Below are positions 20,558 to 31,234 of a stretch of DNA of 64,000 nucleotides, piece by piece. The notes under the pieces are model-generated. The model saw only the letters and a list, made by a program, of their open reading frames with translations. It was not told where the DNA came from and searched no databases. The stretch is from Massariosphaeria phaeospora (lineage: Eukaryota; Ascomycota; Dothideomycetes; Pleosporales), in assembly GCA_011032825.1 (NCBI GenBank), contig JAADJZ010000005.1, positions 1,183,001 through 1,247,000 on the forward strand. Direction: 5' to 3'. The translations under genes and the position numbers were made by a program. Every line of letters begins with the position of its first letter. The first letter of the stretch is position 1.

Positions 20558-21682
20558 ATGGATTACCCTGAAGTCGACATCGACATCGCCAAAGTAGCCA
20601 CACAAGCGAAAGAGCTATCATCCCATTCTTGGGAATACGGCACGGCCGCTGAAGCAATCCTCGAACTCTCCAACCGTGACCTCTCCGTTTACAGTAAAAC
20701 GCCTTTTCCTTCTAACGGAGTCCCCACCAGCAACGTCGACGAAGTAGCAAGCCTTCAAGACGTCAAACCCCACATTCGGCTCGACAGCAACACCCTAATC
20801 GAAGACAAATGGGGCGTCGCCGACCCAGCCGCCCTCGGTGTTTCCTCCATCCTGATCGGCCAGTCTAATCCTGCATACCTCCATGCAGCCCGCCGTCAAG
20901 CCACCTATCTTGTGCATGAAGCCCCGCGCTTTGGAGGTCCACATAACGCCATCAGCCACCGCAAAGATGTCCTAGAAGTTTGGGCGGATTTCATGTACAT
21001 GGTGCCCCCTTTCCTCGCCTACTTCTCCGTTGCAGCTGAAGACGCCACATGGATGAAAGAAGCCCTTGCTCAGTGCAGAGCGTATAGAGACGCGCTTGCC
21101 ACCAAGTCCACGGGTCTGGACCAAGGGCTCTGGCACCATATCGCGGGGCCACAGAACGGGGATTTGGGGTATTGGTGTACGAGCAATGGGTGGGTGGCTG
21201 CGGGGCTGGTGCGCGTGTTGGCGACGCTGAAGGGGTGGGAGGAGACGAGGGAATGGGCGGGCGAGATGCAAGAGCTGAGGCAAATGGCAAGGGAGATTCT
21301 CGATGGTGCGATATGCACGGATTCGCGCAGTCGAGAAGTCGCTTTGCTCCCGAACTACCTGCATTCGCAAGACGCCGAGCCATGGGCTGATGACGTCTCC
21401 GGCACTGCGTTGCTGGCGAGCGTAGTGTACCGCTTGGCTATGCTCGAGCCAGAGGTGTTTGAGGGTACGAGTGAGAGAGCGGGGATGCGGTATTTGGAAT
21501 GGGCGGAGCGGAAGAGGAGGGCTGTGTTTGCGAGTGTGGATCCCGAGACCGGGATTGCGAAGCCTGCGGTTAATCCGTTGAAGCATAAGCAGAGGGAGCC
21601 GTTGACAACGGGAAGCCCTGAAGGGCAGGCCTTTGTAGTGGGGTTATGGGCTGCGTGGAGGGATTGGCGTGGTGTAGTGTGA
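20558..21682 (+). CDS. GH105-family six-hairpin glycosidase (unsaturated rhamnogalacturonyl hydrolase-like)
   Basis: Single exon, 374 aa. GH105/GH88-type enzymes remove the unsaturated uronic acid left by pectate or rhamnogalacturonan lyases. The (alpha/alpha)6-barrel signatures are visible: HRKDVLEVWADFMYMVPPFL carries the conserved Asp region, GYWCTSNGWVAAGLVRVLAT is the classic substrate-wall helix, and TTGSPEGQAFVVGLWAAWRD is the family's last helix. There is no signal peptide, so it is probably cytosolic and acts on imported oligosaccharides. The start at 20558 (MDYPEVDIDI) is the first ATG in frame. No lyase or sugar transporter gene lies next to it. Exact substrate is not deducible. 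Confidence 0.88.
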   Translation: MDYPEVDIDIAKVATQAKELSSHSWEYGTAAEAILELSNRDLSVYSKTPFPSNGVPTSNVDEVASLQDVKPHIRLDSNTLIEDKWGVADPAALGVSSILIGQSNPAYLHAARRQATYLVHEAPRFGGPHNAISHRKDVLEVWADFMYMVPPFLAYFSVAAEDATWMKEALAQCRAYRDALATKSTGLDQGLWHHIAGPQNGDLGYWCTSNGWVAAGLVRVLATLKGWEETREWAGEMQELRQMAREILDGAICTDSRSREVALLPNYLHSQDAEPWADDVSGTALLASVVYRLAMLEPEVFEGTSERAGMRYLEWAERKRRAVFASVDPETGIAKPAVNPLKHKQREPLTTGSPEGQAFVVGLWAAWRDWRGVV

Positions 21683-21896
21683 TGGCTCTCCTGATGGCTC
21701 TCTCTCTGCATAGCAGTTGGGAAAAGAAGGGTGGTTATAAAATGACGTGCCTCCTAAACTTGACTTGCGCAAACATAAAAGTGTACACCAGCAACAGAGG
21801 AACCGAGGTATCACATCGACAAAAGCAGACTCACCCACCCACCCCTCTCTCTCCACGTCTCCAGCTTCAACTCCCCAAACAAGCTCTTTCACCCCC

Positions 21897-22884
21897 CTAC
21901 TCCGCCTTCCTCGCCAGATCCAAATGCCACTCCATAACCCTCTGAAACACGCCCTTCCCCCCCGTCTCCACCACATCCCCATGACACCCCACAATGCGCT
22001 CAAACCTCCACTTCTCGATCCTCGCCACACTCTTACTAAACCCGCTGCGATCCCGCGCACTAATGCCATACCAAATCAGCCTCTTCTGGCCCATGCCACT
22101 CGTGTTCGTAACCGCGCCAAACAACCTCGTCAGCAGCCCGCTCGTCGGGCTAACGCCCGTGCGGCTGAACTGCTCGGTTGGCGGGTAGTTGAAGAGCAGG
22201 TCGGCTTGGATCAGCGTGCCCGTCGGCGTGTGGTTGAAGACGATTTCCTTGTTTGCGTGCGCGGCGACGTACTCCCATGTGAACTCGGCGTCGAAGTCGG
22301 CGCCGATGGAGAGGATGGGGGTGGACGCGGAGAAGATGTGCGTGAAGGGCACGGCTTCGTTGGACTGCGAGGCGCGCTTTTCGGGGAGGCCTTCGGGGCC
22401 CAGGACTTGGGCGTTGGGGTACGCGGTGTGCCAGGGGCCGAGGAAGATGTGGTGCTGGGGGGGACGGGCGTGTGAGATGGGTTGTTTGTTGGGTGGAGTG
22501 GGGTGGGGTGGGGTGGGGTGCGTGGGGATTTCGGGATGTGGGCGATGGCTAAGGAGGGTAGGGGAGTGCTTACCTCTGTGTCGAGGGCGGTGATGTATTT
22601 CACTTCGCCCATCTCAGCGACTTTCTTCTTGACGTCTTCGGTCAAGGCGACAGGCGAGAAAACAGCAAGCGCGCCGGACTGGAGCCGCACTGCTCCAAAT
22701 CAGCTGTTGAGCAAAGCAACGAAATATTTCAATTATCGCCAGCCATACCAACTGTGCCTCGCCCGCCGACCTTTATCCGCCCGAAGCGCCAGAACGGCGT
22801 CGAGAAAGTGGTGATAGTTTTGGGCACGATGTCGCGGATCACCATCACCTTGGACGGGTCCGAGGGCACGAGTTTAGACGACAT
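21897..22884 (-). CDS. DUF4336 domain protein
   Basis: Exons 22884-22749, 22689-22574 and 22454-21897 give 269 aa. The protein matches the DUF4336 family of fungi, plants and bacteria, which resembles the metallo-beta-lactamase fold in layout but has no known activity that I can cite. Landmarks: VIRDIVPKTITTFSTPFWRF, VRLQSGALAVFSPVALTEDV, VKYITALDTEHHIFLGPWHT, the segment IQADLLFNYPPTEQFSRTG and the C-terminal RIVGCHGDVVETGGKGVFQR. The HHIFLGPWH and CHGDVV motifs include His residues that could bind metal. Introns are supported because splicing joins conserved motifs in frame. The second intron is unusual: it carries a (GGGGT)4 tract (see findings). It is cytosolic by lack of a signal peptide. 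Confidence 0.88.
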
Positions 22885-23697
22885 TGTTTGTTGCAGAAAC
22901 CTGGAAGCTGAAGGGAACTGTAAAAGGTAGAATCAAGCGCGGAGGAATCGAGGGCTTTTGTTGTATTTATCTGTAGAGGGCTTGGATTTCGGAGCGCGCG
23001 ATTGTGGAGACGCGACTGGGCGAAGGTCAAACAGTCAATGACGCAACTAAATAGGAAGGACCGAGGCTCGAAACTGGAGCTATGAAATACGGAATGTTAT
23101 AGCTATTGTCTGGGTCGCCAGCTTCTATTTTATACATCATGAAGCTCATACTGCGCTTGGATTTGGCATTTGTTCATGTTGTTGGGATGCAGATTGCAAA
23201 TAACGTCGGCCGAGGCGAAAGCTGGGTCGAAGCCCGCCTGCGTCGTCAGCATGTCACGCAGAACCGTCATCGCACTTGGCCTATCGCATGTCACCGTGGC
23301 TTGCAGATGCTGACATCTCAGAAATATTTCAAATATTAACTTCGTCCGCGAGCGTTTTGGCGGCTCGTATTGATGATCAATATAGCTACATGAATGTAGC
23401 ACCTTAAAGATCCTTCGGGCCAGCTCTTCGTCTGCCTTTGCTAGCCAGCATGTTGCTTCAGATAGATCACTTGATCCGAACGTGGCTTGATACTAATCGT
23501 GGTTGAGTGTGCTGGGCTCCAAAGCCGAGGAACCACTTGACCAGCGCCTCAAGATCGGAGTGATGACAGTAATCGGTCTCTGGACTACGTGGATTGCGGA
23601 GGTCTGCGCCTCAACAGTGCAAATCCATGCAGTGTGTCCATATCCTCTTCGTTATCCCGCCTTTCGAATGCTAGATGTAGATGGATTCTATGCAGTC
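22885..23697. other. Intergenic region, no gene seen
   Basis: About 810 bp between the start of the DUF4336 gene and the 3' end of RRP45. Open frames are short and lack motifs. Confidence 0.5.
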
Positions 23698-24688
23698 TCA
23701 TCTAGCATTTTCGGCACTGAGCTCTGCCATCAACCCTCCCGCATCTCTCTTCTTTGCATCCTCTTCTAGCTTCCGCTGAATGAATTTGCTCATATCTTTG
23801 ACCTTTTGCAACGCAACATTGGTGCAGTTCAGTAATGCAAGCGGATCCATGGTGGCCCCACCATATTTGGCAACCTGACACACCTCCCCATGTCTGTTCA
23901 TCGTGACAATTATTTCTCCCTGTCGGACCTGCTCCTCGGCTAGATTTGCATCTACCAGAAAGACCTCACCCTCTTCGAAGTAGGAAAAGCTGACACAGAG
24001 CGGCTGGTGTAAGATCGAGAGTGGGATCGGCTCGCGCTCTCGTACGCTGAGGATCCGCGCCTTTTCGCCTTCGACAAGTACATCTGGTCTTCGGAAGTGT
24101 TGTAGCGCAGCCATAACTGCAATACAGGAGGCGTCGATCAAACCACCGTCATGGTCGATGATGTGCACGTCGGCTCGTAGGGCGAAGCATTTTAGACCGG
24201 CAATGATACATAGCGACTCCGTGTCAAGTGCGTTCGATCGACGGATGGCCTTTTCCAGGATGCGTGAAAGGATGACTTCCGCGTCTGTAGGTCTATGGGC
24301 TCAGTTAGGTGCTTCTGATGGCGTGTATGTCGAGGGAGGGGCACGATTCGTACCGTCCAATCTCGAACGCTGGTGAGGCCATGGGAGAGAACTCAGTCAC
24401 GATTTGAAAGACGCCATCAAACTTGCGTTCAGGTGCTGGGACCGTCACGTCTACGGAGATACGTGCGATGACCCTGCAGGAAATTAGCACCGAGTCCAAA
24501 CCGCAATGACTTGGTCTCGTATACCTCGTCTTTCCCAACTTCACATCGGCGACGCCATACTCGTCGCCAAAGATCAGGTCCAGTGGCCGGAACGCGTCAA
24601 AAGCGCGTCCATCCAGTCGAATGTTTTCATGCAGAGCTTGCTGGATGAAAGCGCGCTCATTGACAGAGATGTCAGCTTCACGAGGCAT
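23698..24688 (-). CDS. RRP45: Exosome complex subunit RRP45 (RNase PH-like, EXOSC9 homologue)
   Basis: Exons 24688-24525, 24473-24354 and 24292-23698 give 292 aa. RRP45 is one of six RNase PH-fold subunits of the RNA exosome ring that degrades and processes RNA in nucleus and cytoplasm; the ring is catalytically inert in fungi. Landmarks: MPREADISVNERAFI, RLDGRAFDAFRPLDLIFGDE, EFSPMASPAFEIGRP, SRILEKAIRRSNALDTESLC, DVHIIDHDGGLIDASCIAVM and RHGEVCQVAKYGG. Each intron removal joins conserved residues (KTR-VIARI, EIGR-PTDAEV). The ATG at 24688 starts the family-typical N terminus. It lies head-to-head with CWC15, with a shared 240-bp promoter, pairing two RNA-processing genes. Confidence 0.96.
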
Positions 24689-24928
24689 GTTGGCCACGGC
24701 AGCTGGGCAGACGTGGAGTGTTTGTGATGAAGCTATGGTCGCGCGGAGGAAAATATGGCGGGGGTCGGAGAAACACGCTGCGCTTTCGCCGACGAGGCTT
24801 GGCAGAGGGATTTATGTGAGCGGCTGGCAGTTCACAACTGCAACCTCACCTCACATCCAGCACCCGACTTTGAGCTTTGCTATCTCGACGCCCTCCTCGC
24901 CCCGCCCGCTTGATATTCTCTTGCAATC

Positions 24929-25789
24929 ATGACGACAGCCCATCGACCGACCTTCGATCCAGCACGCGGCAAAGAAGCCCAGCGCGGTCCTGCGTACCAC
25001 CAGCGACTCCTCCCGGCGCATACGTTCCTCAAGCACAGGCAACCAGGACAGGGCGGAGCTGCCGACAGCAACCAGCGCGATCTCAGGGCAGAACTCTTGG
25101 AAGCTGAGGCGCGCCACTACGCGAAGAAGAACGGGACCTACGATCCGGACGCAGAATCCGCTGCCGAAGCCAACTCGACAACAAAACGGCCACTAGACGC
25201 AATTACGGCAACGGGTGAAGGCGAGCATGATGAGGCAGACGAAAAGCGGCGGCGGATCGAAGTGCTGGAGAAATACCGCGATGTAGATGCAGACGACAGT
25301 AGCGAGAGTAGCGAGAGCAGCGATGATGAGTATGTTCTGCCGACGGCCCAAAAGTAGAGTGTGGCTAACTCTGCGCAGGGACGACGAAGAAGACGAGACT
25401 GCGGCACTCATGCGCGAGCTCGAGAAGATCAAGAAGGAACGCGCCGAGGCCAAGGCCAAAGAAGTATGTAGTCACAAATCATTGCTACCTGAATAGCCAC
25501 TGACTGTTCACAGGACGCAGAGCGCGAAGCTCAAGAAGAGGAGCGACGAGAGATCGACATTGCTCGCGGCAATCCCCTCCTCAATGCACGCGACTTTACC
25601 ATGAAACGTCGATGGGATGATGATGTGGTCTTCAAGAACCAAGCGCGAGGTACCGAAGACAGGCACAAGAAGGAGTTCATCAACGACATGCTACGCTCCG
25701 ACTTTCATAAGAAATTCATGGCAAGTGCCCTTGAATGATCACGCCCAAACCAAGCTAACGATTTGCGATAGTCCAAGTATGTGCGATGA
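24929..25789 (+). CDS. CWC15: Pre-mRNA splicing factor CWC15
   Basis: Exons 24929-25329, 25379-25463, 25514-25720 and 25772-25789 give 236 aa. CWC15 (Cwf15, AD002) is a largely unstructured component of the Prp19-associated complex and threads through the active spliceosome. Landmarks: [20 protein letters not shown], an acidic middle ([19 protein letters not shown]), the helix [20 protein letters not shown], and the conserved end [16 protein letters not shown] followed by [16 protein letters not shown]. The last intron (25721-25771) must start with GCAAGT, a GC-AG intron, because only this reading gives the family C terminus; the GT three bases further would read on into unrelated sequence. 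Branch point GCTAAC and acceptor GATAG are normal. Confidence 0.95.
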
Positions 25790-26523
25790 GGTCAACGGCT
25801 CTTCTACAAACTTTGCTATGCATCTTCTGGCGTTGGTGAACTTGGCACCTTGGGAGCTTTACGAGCATTTACTGGATAGCGTGCATTACCCCAGAGTCGC
25901 CGGCCAGTGACGGCCCAGGACCCTTATCGTTGATCGCCGAACTAATACCCAATGCGTACTCTCACTATCTTTATCTGCCATCACAATTCTGGATCCATCT
26001 TGGGATATTTTGTCTGCAACCTGCGAAAGATGATGTGACTTCCGTGTGCAATGTCCCTCGGTAGCACCGGGCCTAACTAGTGTTGATTTCAGACACCCGC
26101 ACAGAGTCAACTTGCAAATTCATTCGAGGACATCCTGGGCAACATCTGCGGGAGTTTCTGCGGGCGAACTTCACCGAAACGATTACTCGCCTAGATAGAG
26201 GGGCGGCTGACTGCCCAGATGGCCTCCGCTACCCCACCGTCTATGCCAAGCATTGTTACCCCCATAAATGGACGCCGTGGTGAAGGATCTACGTGGGAGC
26301 TTAACCATGACAAGCACAGTGACGACATTGGCGTAAGACTATATGCCGTGCGTTGTATGTTCTCTGCGGGTAGCTGTCAACTTCAGAGGCAGGTATATAT
26401 ACCTCTGTTTCGCTTCTGTGTACGCTTTTCTATCCAACAGTCAAGACTCCGAGACCAACCCTCTAGCCCAACCCTCTGATTCCAAACCAATCCTACTTCA
26501 AAACTTGACAATCCTCGTACACG
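25790..26523. other. Intergenic region upstream of dehydrin-like gene
   Basis: About 730 bp with no supported gene. A short palindrome AGGTATATATACCT lies near 26391, about 130 bp upstream of the next start codon, where core promoter elements would be expected. Confidence 0.5.
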
Positions 26524-27023
26524 ATGGCAGGCTACGGCAACAGAACGGCCGTGGACACTAATCCAGAAGACCTCACCAAAGAGCACAGCAATACGCGTTT
26601 TGACCGTGACGACGCGCATGCCTACTCCAACGCACACGAGACCTATGGTTCAGGAGCGACCGGCGGTGCCGGTTTCGGAAACAAGAGCTCGGGGCCGTCA
26701 CTGGGCGAACACGACAACAGCGAATTCAGATTCGGTAGCCATTCAGACACGAATCCTTATAGTGGGGCTACCCGCCACGGCAGTGGATCGATTGGTGGTG
26801 CCGGATATGGCAACAAGACTGGGGAGTTTTCGCCTAGTAACGGTGAGTTGATCAATGTACCGTACACTGTTCAGTAAGATGGAACTGACAACGCTGGACA
26901 GATTCTACAGCGGGCAAGCTCATGGAGAAGGCGGGCAACATGATGCACAAACCTAATCTTGCAGACAAGGGGAGGGCGAAGAGAGAGGCAGAGGGCTTTG
27001 GACAGCCAGAGAGTACTTTGTAG
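26524..27023 (+). CDS. Small hydrophilic dehydrin-like stress protein
   Basis: Exons 26524-26842 and 26902-27023 (59-bp intron) give 146 aa. The sequence is Gly/Asn/Ser/His-rich and very hydrophilic, with two repeats of the pattern GSGxxGGAGxGNK (GSGATGGAGFGNKSSG and GSGSIGGAGYGNKTGE) and related spacing of HSDTNPYSG and DAHAYSNAHE. The C terminus, KLMEKAGNMMHKPNLADKGR then REAEGFG, is a Lys/Glu amphipathic helix like those of fungal dehydrin-like and LEA-type proteins. Such proteins are made in spores and under drying, heat or osmotic stress and protect macromolecules in the cytosol. Function here is inferred only from composition and the repeat style; no enzyme motif is present. Confidence 0.75.
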
Positions 27024-27462
27024 CTTGGCTGGAAAGCCTCGTTAGCTGCGTGGCTGGTTTTAGTTATGCATATCTACGTTTACTTGTTAGAGATAGCTGG
27101 TCGTTGTGTACTGTAAGATGGATTGAGATTGGGACTGTCGGTTGGTCACATCCACGTAAAGTTCTACGAAACTTATTGTCTAAGCCGAAGACAGATGCGG
27201 CACTTGGCCTATTACACGAGACATACTGTGCCCTGTTTCTTTAGAATGGCGACGCATTTTTTGCGTGGATGGTCATTCTCAATTTCATTGGTTGGACTCT
27301 AAACCGCCAGTCACATGGGGTCCCGAGGTCGTGTTCGGGCGACCTCTATTTAAGCCACGAAACGCAGGGGCAGTGGTCCCTGCAGCGCATCCTCAGCTCA
27401 ACTATTCAAATAATGGACTCTTCTGCATCATCGTTAGTTCCTTTCGTGGCCAGTCGGCCACC

Positions 27463-29097
27463 ATGGGCGTCTCTGCCGTCGACATTATCACCTATATCGG
27501 CATTCCGCTCGCGGTCCTCGGCGTCCTGCCCACCATCTACACCTGTCTAAAATCCTTCTTGACGCTCCGCGAAATCACCAAGACACTGCATAGAAATGGA
27601 GTTACCGCCATCACGAGGAGCGCCCTGCTCTCTGGGATCGTCGAGATCGAGATACCGCGACGCAGTATTATCCCTCTAGAACGCGCGGACCCGAAATACT
27701 TTGCCTTGCGGGATACATCGAGTGCTTTGAAGGGTGGTACATGGACTCTGTTCAACTGGAAAGAGATGGTCATCGGCGTCAAGAGTTACAGACTACAATA
27801 TCATGACGAGCTGGCGCAGCCTCAGGCAGAGATCGAGTTTGAGGCGCTGATCGCATTCTTGTTGGATAGAGGCGCGGTACCGAATAAAGCTGGTTGGGCA
27901 GACCTCAGGAGTGCAGGGTTGTGGACGCCGGCTGGCACAAAGTTGCTTCTAAGTCCTGTCTCTGCGGAAGAGGTACTGAGTGTGGCTCTAAGTGATGACT
28001 CGGATGGGATACTAAGTCTTGCTTTGAACTGGAAGAAAGAATGGGATCGGAGGAGTACGGATAGTTTACCACCATATTGGACGAGAGTATATCCACCTCG
28101 AAAAGGGGATGATGTGTTGGCCGCCCTTACTGAGCTTGAGGCCCCACCTAAACAAGAAGAGCTGAAGGAAGTACATCGTAACTTTCTAGACGATGACAGT
28201 ACAGCCAGTGAGCAAGCGACAACACAGTCGGCAAACTGTGTGAGGATATCGGCGGCGGGCATTCAGGAGGCATACACGGAGAACAATTCTAGGAACAAGC
28301 CGCCTCTGCTCCATCTCCGCGCAATGCACGTATCCAACGACTCGACCGCAGACTTCTGGTTCTGCTGTGCGGCGACCGCTTTCGAAGCACCCCGAGGTGG
28401 ACTATGGAGTTATTCTATTCCCGAAGACGTCTTGGCTATTGCGCGTCGGGAAACCGTTCCCTGCGGGGTAATGGTTTTGCTAGGCGTAATGACTGACGAG
28501 GACGTTCCCAGCTGGCGAACTCCACATGACGACCAAGCCGAGCGTTTCGAGAAGCACGTCAAGTTCGCGGAGCAGAGCCGGAAAGCTATCGACGAGATGC
28601 GATTACCTCCGGAGCAGCGTGACGCAGCGCGGAGAAAGCGACTAGAGACTGATGCTATGGATTTCCACAACGACTTCAGACGGAAACGAATGAAGGACGA
28701 ACAGCGTCGTGAGACGGAGATCTTGGAAGCTATGCAGAGCCAGAAACTTCCCATCTCTATTGTTGCGGAGGCAAACCGAATATGGCTGCTCCGAAAATTC
28801 TCTATTTCAGAAGAGGTTACCATGATCGCGCTCGTGGAACAGATTCTCTACGGCATGATCGAGGATGCGTCGTTTGCAAAGCGACTGTCTTTAATGCTAG
28901 ACTTGTGGAAGAGCTGGAGCCAGTCGGGAGGCATGACGAAGAGTCATTATCTGGCGGTTAAGGAGGACACGGTCATGTTCTCGCTGGCTAGTTTCGTGTT
29001 GTTTTTAGTTAAGGGTACGGTCAGTGAACCTACTGGAAGTGTGATGGGGGATTTGCAGGAGTGTTTAAGGATGTGGAGAAAGGTGCGGCTAGGTTGA
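27463..29097 (+). CDS. Membrane-anchored protein of unknown function (544 aa)
   Basis: Single exon. The ATG at 27463 was chosen because it sits in GGCCACCATGG context and starts MGVSAVDIITYIGIPLAVLG, a hydrophobic N-terminal anchor (about residues 5-28); the open frame extends 66 codons further upstream but without comparable features. After the anchor comes EITKTLHRNGVTAITRSALL and a conserved-looking block GGTWTLFNWKEMVIGVKSYR. The second half has a highly charged helical region (about residues 360-430, ERFEKHVKFAEQSRKAIDEM, RKRMKDEQRRETEILEAMQ) and a hydrophobic stretch near the end (MFSLASFVLFLVKG). I recall similar hypothetical proteins across Pezizomycotina but know no function. Topology is probably one N-terminal anchor with a cytosolic body. 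Confidence 0.85.
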   Translation: MGVSAVDIITYIGIPLAVLGVLPTIYTCLKSFLTLREITKTLHRNGVTAITRSALLSGIVEIEIPRRSIIPLERADPKYFALRDTSSALKGGTWTLFNWKEMVIGVKSYRLQYHDELAQPQAEIEFEALIAFLLDRGAVPNKAGWADLRSAGLWTPAGTKLLLSPVSAEEVLSVALSDDSDGILSLALNWKKEWDRRSTDSLPPYWTRVYPPRKGDDVLAALTELEAPPKQEELKEVHRNFLDDDSTASEQATTQSANCVRISAAGIQEAYTENNSRNKPPLLHLRAMHVSNDSTADFWFCCAATAFEAPRGGLWSYSIPEDVLAIARRETVPCGVMVLLGVMTDEDVPSWRTPHDDQAERFEKHVKFAEQSRKAIDEMRLPPEQRDAARRKRLETDAMDFHNDFRRKRMKDEQRRETEILEAMQSQKLPISIVAEANRIWLLRKFSISEEVTMIALVEQILYGMIEDASFAKRLSLMLDLWKSWSQSGGMTKSHYLAVKEDTVMFSLASFVLFLVKGTVSEPTGSVMGDLQECLRMWRKVRLG

Positions 29098-29642
29098 GGT
29101 TAATGGCGTGGACTCAATGGGTGGCCGGCTCGGGATATACGGGGACTGGTGGGATGATACCATGTGTGACATATGTATAGTAGTTTACAGCTGCTTGAGA
29201 CGTATAAGGAGTACCTTTATAGCTCGTCTGCACCTTCCAAGGCTGCAGACCGCGAGATCGTATAGCCGGACTTTAGCAATGCTGCAGCCCCGACTCGAAA
29301 TCGAGCCTTAGTGCCACAGAACGCGTACCTTCAACACGGTAGGACGAAACTGCAGCCCAGCCGTTGCAGAGTCGTTCTCCACGTGGACGTGACGGGCTTA
29401 GCGCCGCGGTCTGTGCACGCTGGGAGAGCTCGGCAAGGCCTAGCCCCAACGTCATCTCGACTGGGGAAGGTTCCACCCGCCGCAAGCTTTGAAGCAGAGC
29501 TCTTTCCATCTTTCCACACCGCAACATCCCACCGGTCCACTAGCTAGCTGCGGATTTCGTGCTCTGCTGCCAGCCATGAAGGCATCCTCGTAACCGTTCG
29601 CTCTATTATTCAATCCCTCGCCTGGGTCTGGTCTTGGCCGTC
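29098..29642. other. Intergenic region
   Basis: About 545 bp between the 544-aa protein gene and the RMD1-like gene; no gene recognised. Contains the promoter of the downstream gene. Confidence 0.5.
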
Positions 29643-31234
29643 ATGGCGTCGAGCTCCACCGAATCCACGCCTCTTATCTCGTCCCTGGCAACTGCTCCGA
29701 ACTCGGGCAAGCAGGTGCCCGTGAAGCCACAGCGGACTGTGACGTTCAATCCGACCGTGTCCTCGAGCAGTCCCAAACCATTCCCGCGGTCCACCTCCCA
29801 TCTTCATGGCCAGGCCAGCCATGGCGGACAGCCGATGCTGTCCACGATCAACAACAAACTGCGGCGAAGGAATAGCTCTGGCGCGCCCATTATCCCAGCA
29901 CATCTAAACCATTCGAAATTGGGCCCTCAACGGACCACGAGAACTGCCCAGAAGCTGAAGCTGTTACCCGATCCCGAACAAGGCGAAGAGGACGTGGATG
30001 AGGAGAGCGGACGCGATGTTTACGTGCAGTACACCCGAATCAAGGATCCGACAGCAAGGAGAGATGCTGCACGGCTTGGAAAAGCGGACCGGGAAAAACT
30101 ACCACGGGTGACGGCATACTGCACAGCATCATCTTACAAGATGGACGACCTTGTGCGATTCTTGAAGGGCAAAGCAAAGCTGAGAGGCGCGCAGCCAAAA
30201 CGATTTGACGAGTGCATATACTCGCCCTACAACTACGGGCACGATGGACCGGAGAACGTGATAAGCACGCCTGCCCCCGACGCTTACATAGAAAACCAGC
30301 AAAGGCGATTTTCGGACAGTGCGATTGAAGAGGAAGCACAGAGCGTGAGGCGAAGAGAAGATCTAATTGAGCTTAATGCCGATGGTGAGATTCCGCCGTT
30401 TGAAGATGGTGAAAGTTCTGGACGTCCACGGCGGCTGTCTCCAGTTCACGCAGACTCAGACCCATCCATGACACAGGCGGATTTCGACACTCAGGTCCAT
30501 ACCCCGGAAGTGTTCCTCTTTGAGTACGGTACGGTCGTTATCTGGGGCATGACTGTGCAGGAAGAGAAAAAGTTCTTGAAGGAGATGGCTAGATTTGAGG
30601 TTGAAAAGCTGGGAAAAGACAATGTCGAGACCGAAGAGTTCAACTTTTATTACACGCGCGAGTACCAAGCCCGGATATACAACGACTTCATCAGCTTGAG
30701 GGAGAAGAAGCACTACATGACCAAGCTCGCCATCAGTCACGCGCTATCACAAAGCGTCAAGACGTCCCTCTTCGAGGATCTTGTGGACAACACTATTGAG
30801 ACCACCAAGGACATTCCGGCGCAGATCGCCAGCTCTGGCAAGATCAATCTGAACAAAAAGCAGATCAATATGCAGATTGGGGAGTTGTTCATACTTCGCA
30901 TCAGTATTCACTTGCAGGGGTCGGTGCTGGATGCGCCTGAGCTGATGTGGGCTGAGCCGCAGCTCGATCCCGTGTATCAGGCCGTACGTAGCTATCTGGA
31001 GATGGATCAACGAGTCGGGCTTCTCACTGAGCGACTCAATGTCATTGGCGACCTGCTTGCGGTGCTAAAGGACCAGCTCACGGTGACGCACGTAAGTACA
31101 GCAACGAGCAGGAGCGGAAACACGACTGACACATGCAGGGCGAACTCCTCGAGTGGATTGTCATCATCCTCATCTTTGCCGAGGTGATCATAGCGGCGAT
31201 AAACATCGCCGTCGACCTGAATGCCACCGACTGA
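29643..31234 (+). CDS. RMD1/RMND1-like protein (DUF155)
   Basis: Exons 29643-31091 and 31139-31234 (47-bp intron) give 514 aa. DUF155 proteins include yeast Rmd1 and Rmd8 (needed for meiotic nuclear division), S. pombe Sif3 and the human mitochondrial RMND1. Landmarks: RVTAYCTASSYKMDDLVRFL at the domain start, VFLFEYGTVVIWGMT, EEFNFYYTREYQARIYNDFI, LAISHALSQSVKTSLFEDLV, then MDQRVGLLTERLNVIGDLLA and LEWIVIILIFAEVIIAA, a C-terminal membrane helix typical of the family. The N-terminal 150 residues are Ser/Pro-rich and disordered, without a clear mitochondrial presequence, so it is closer to cytosolic/vesicular Rmd1/Rmd8 than to RMND1. Splicing joins VTH to GELLEWIV as expected for the family. 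Confidence 0.92.

Noticed and set aside
21644..22069. 141-aa minus-strand frame beyond the GH105 and DUF4336 genes
   Set aside because: It overlaps the 3' ends of both genes in the wrong frame and has no motif.
23503..23769. 88-aa frame near the RRP45 3' end
   Set aside because: It overlaps the RRP45 coding end antisense and shows no conserved features.
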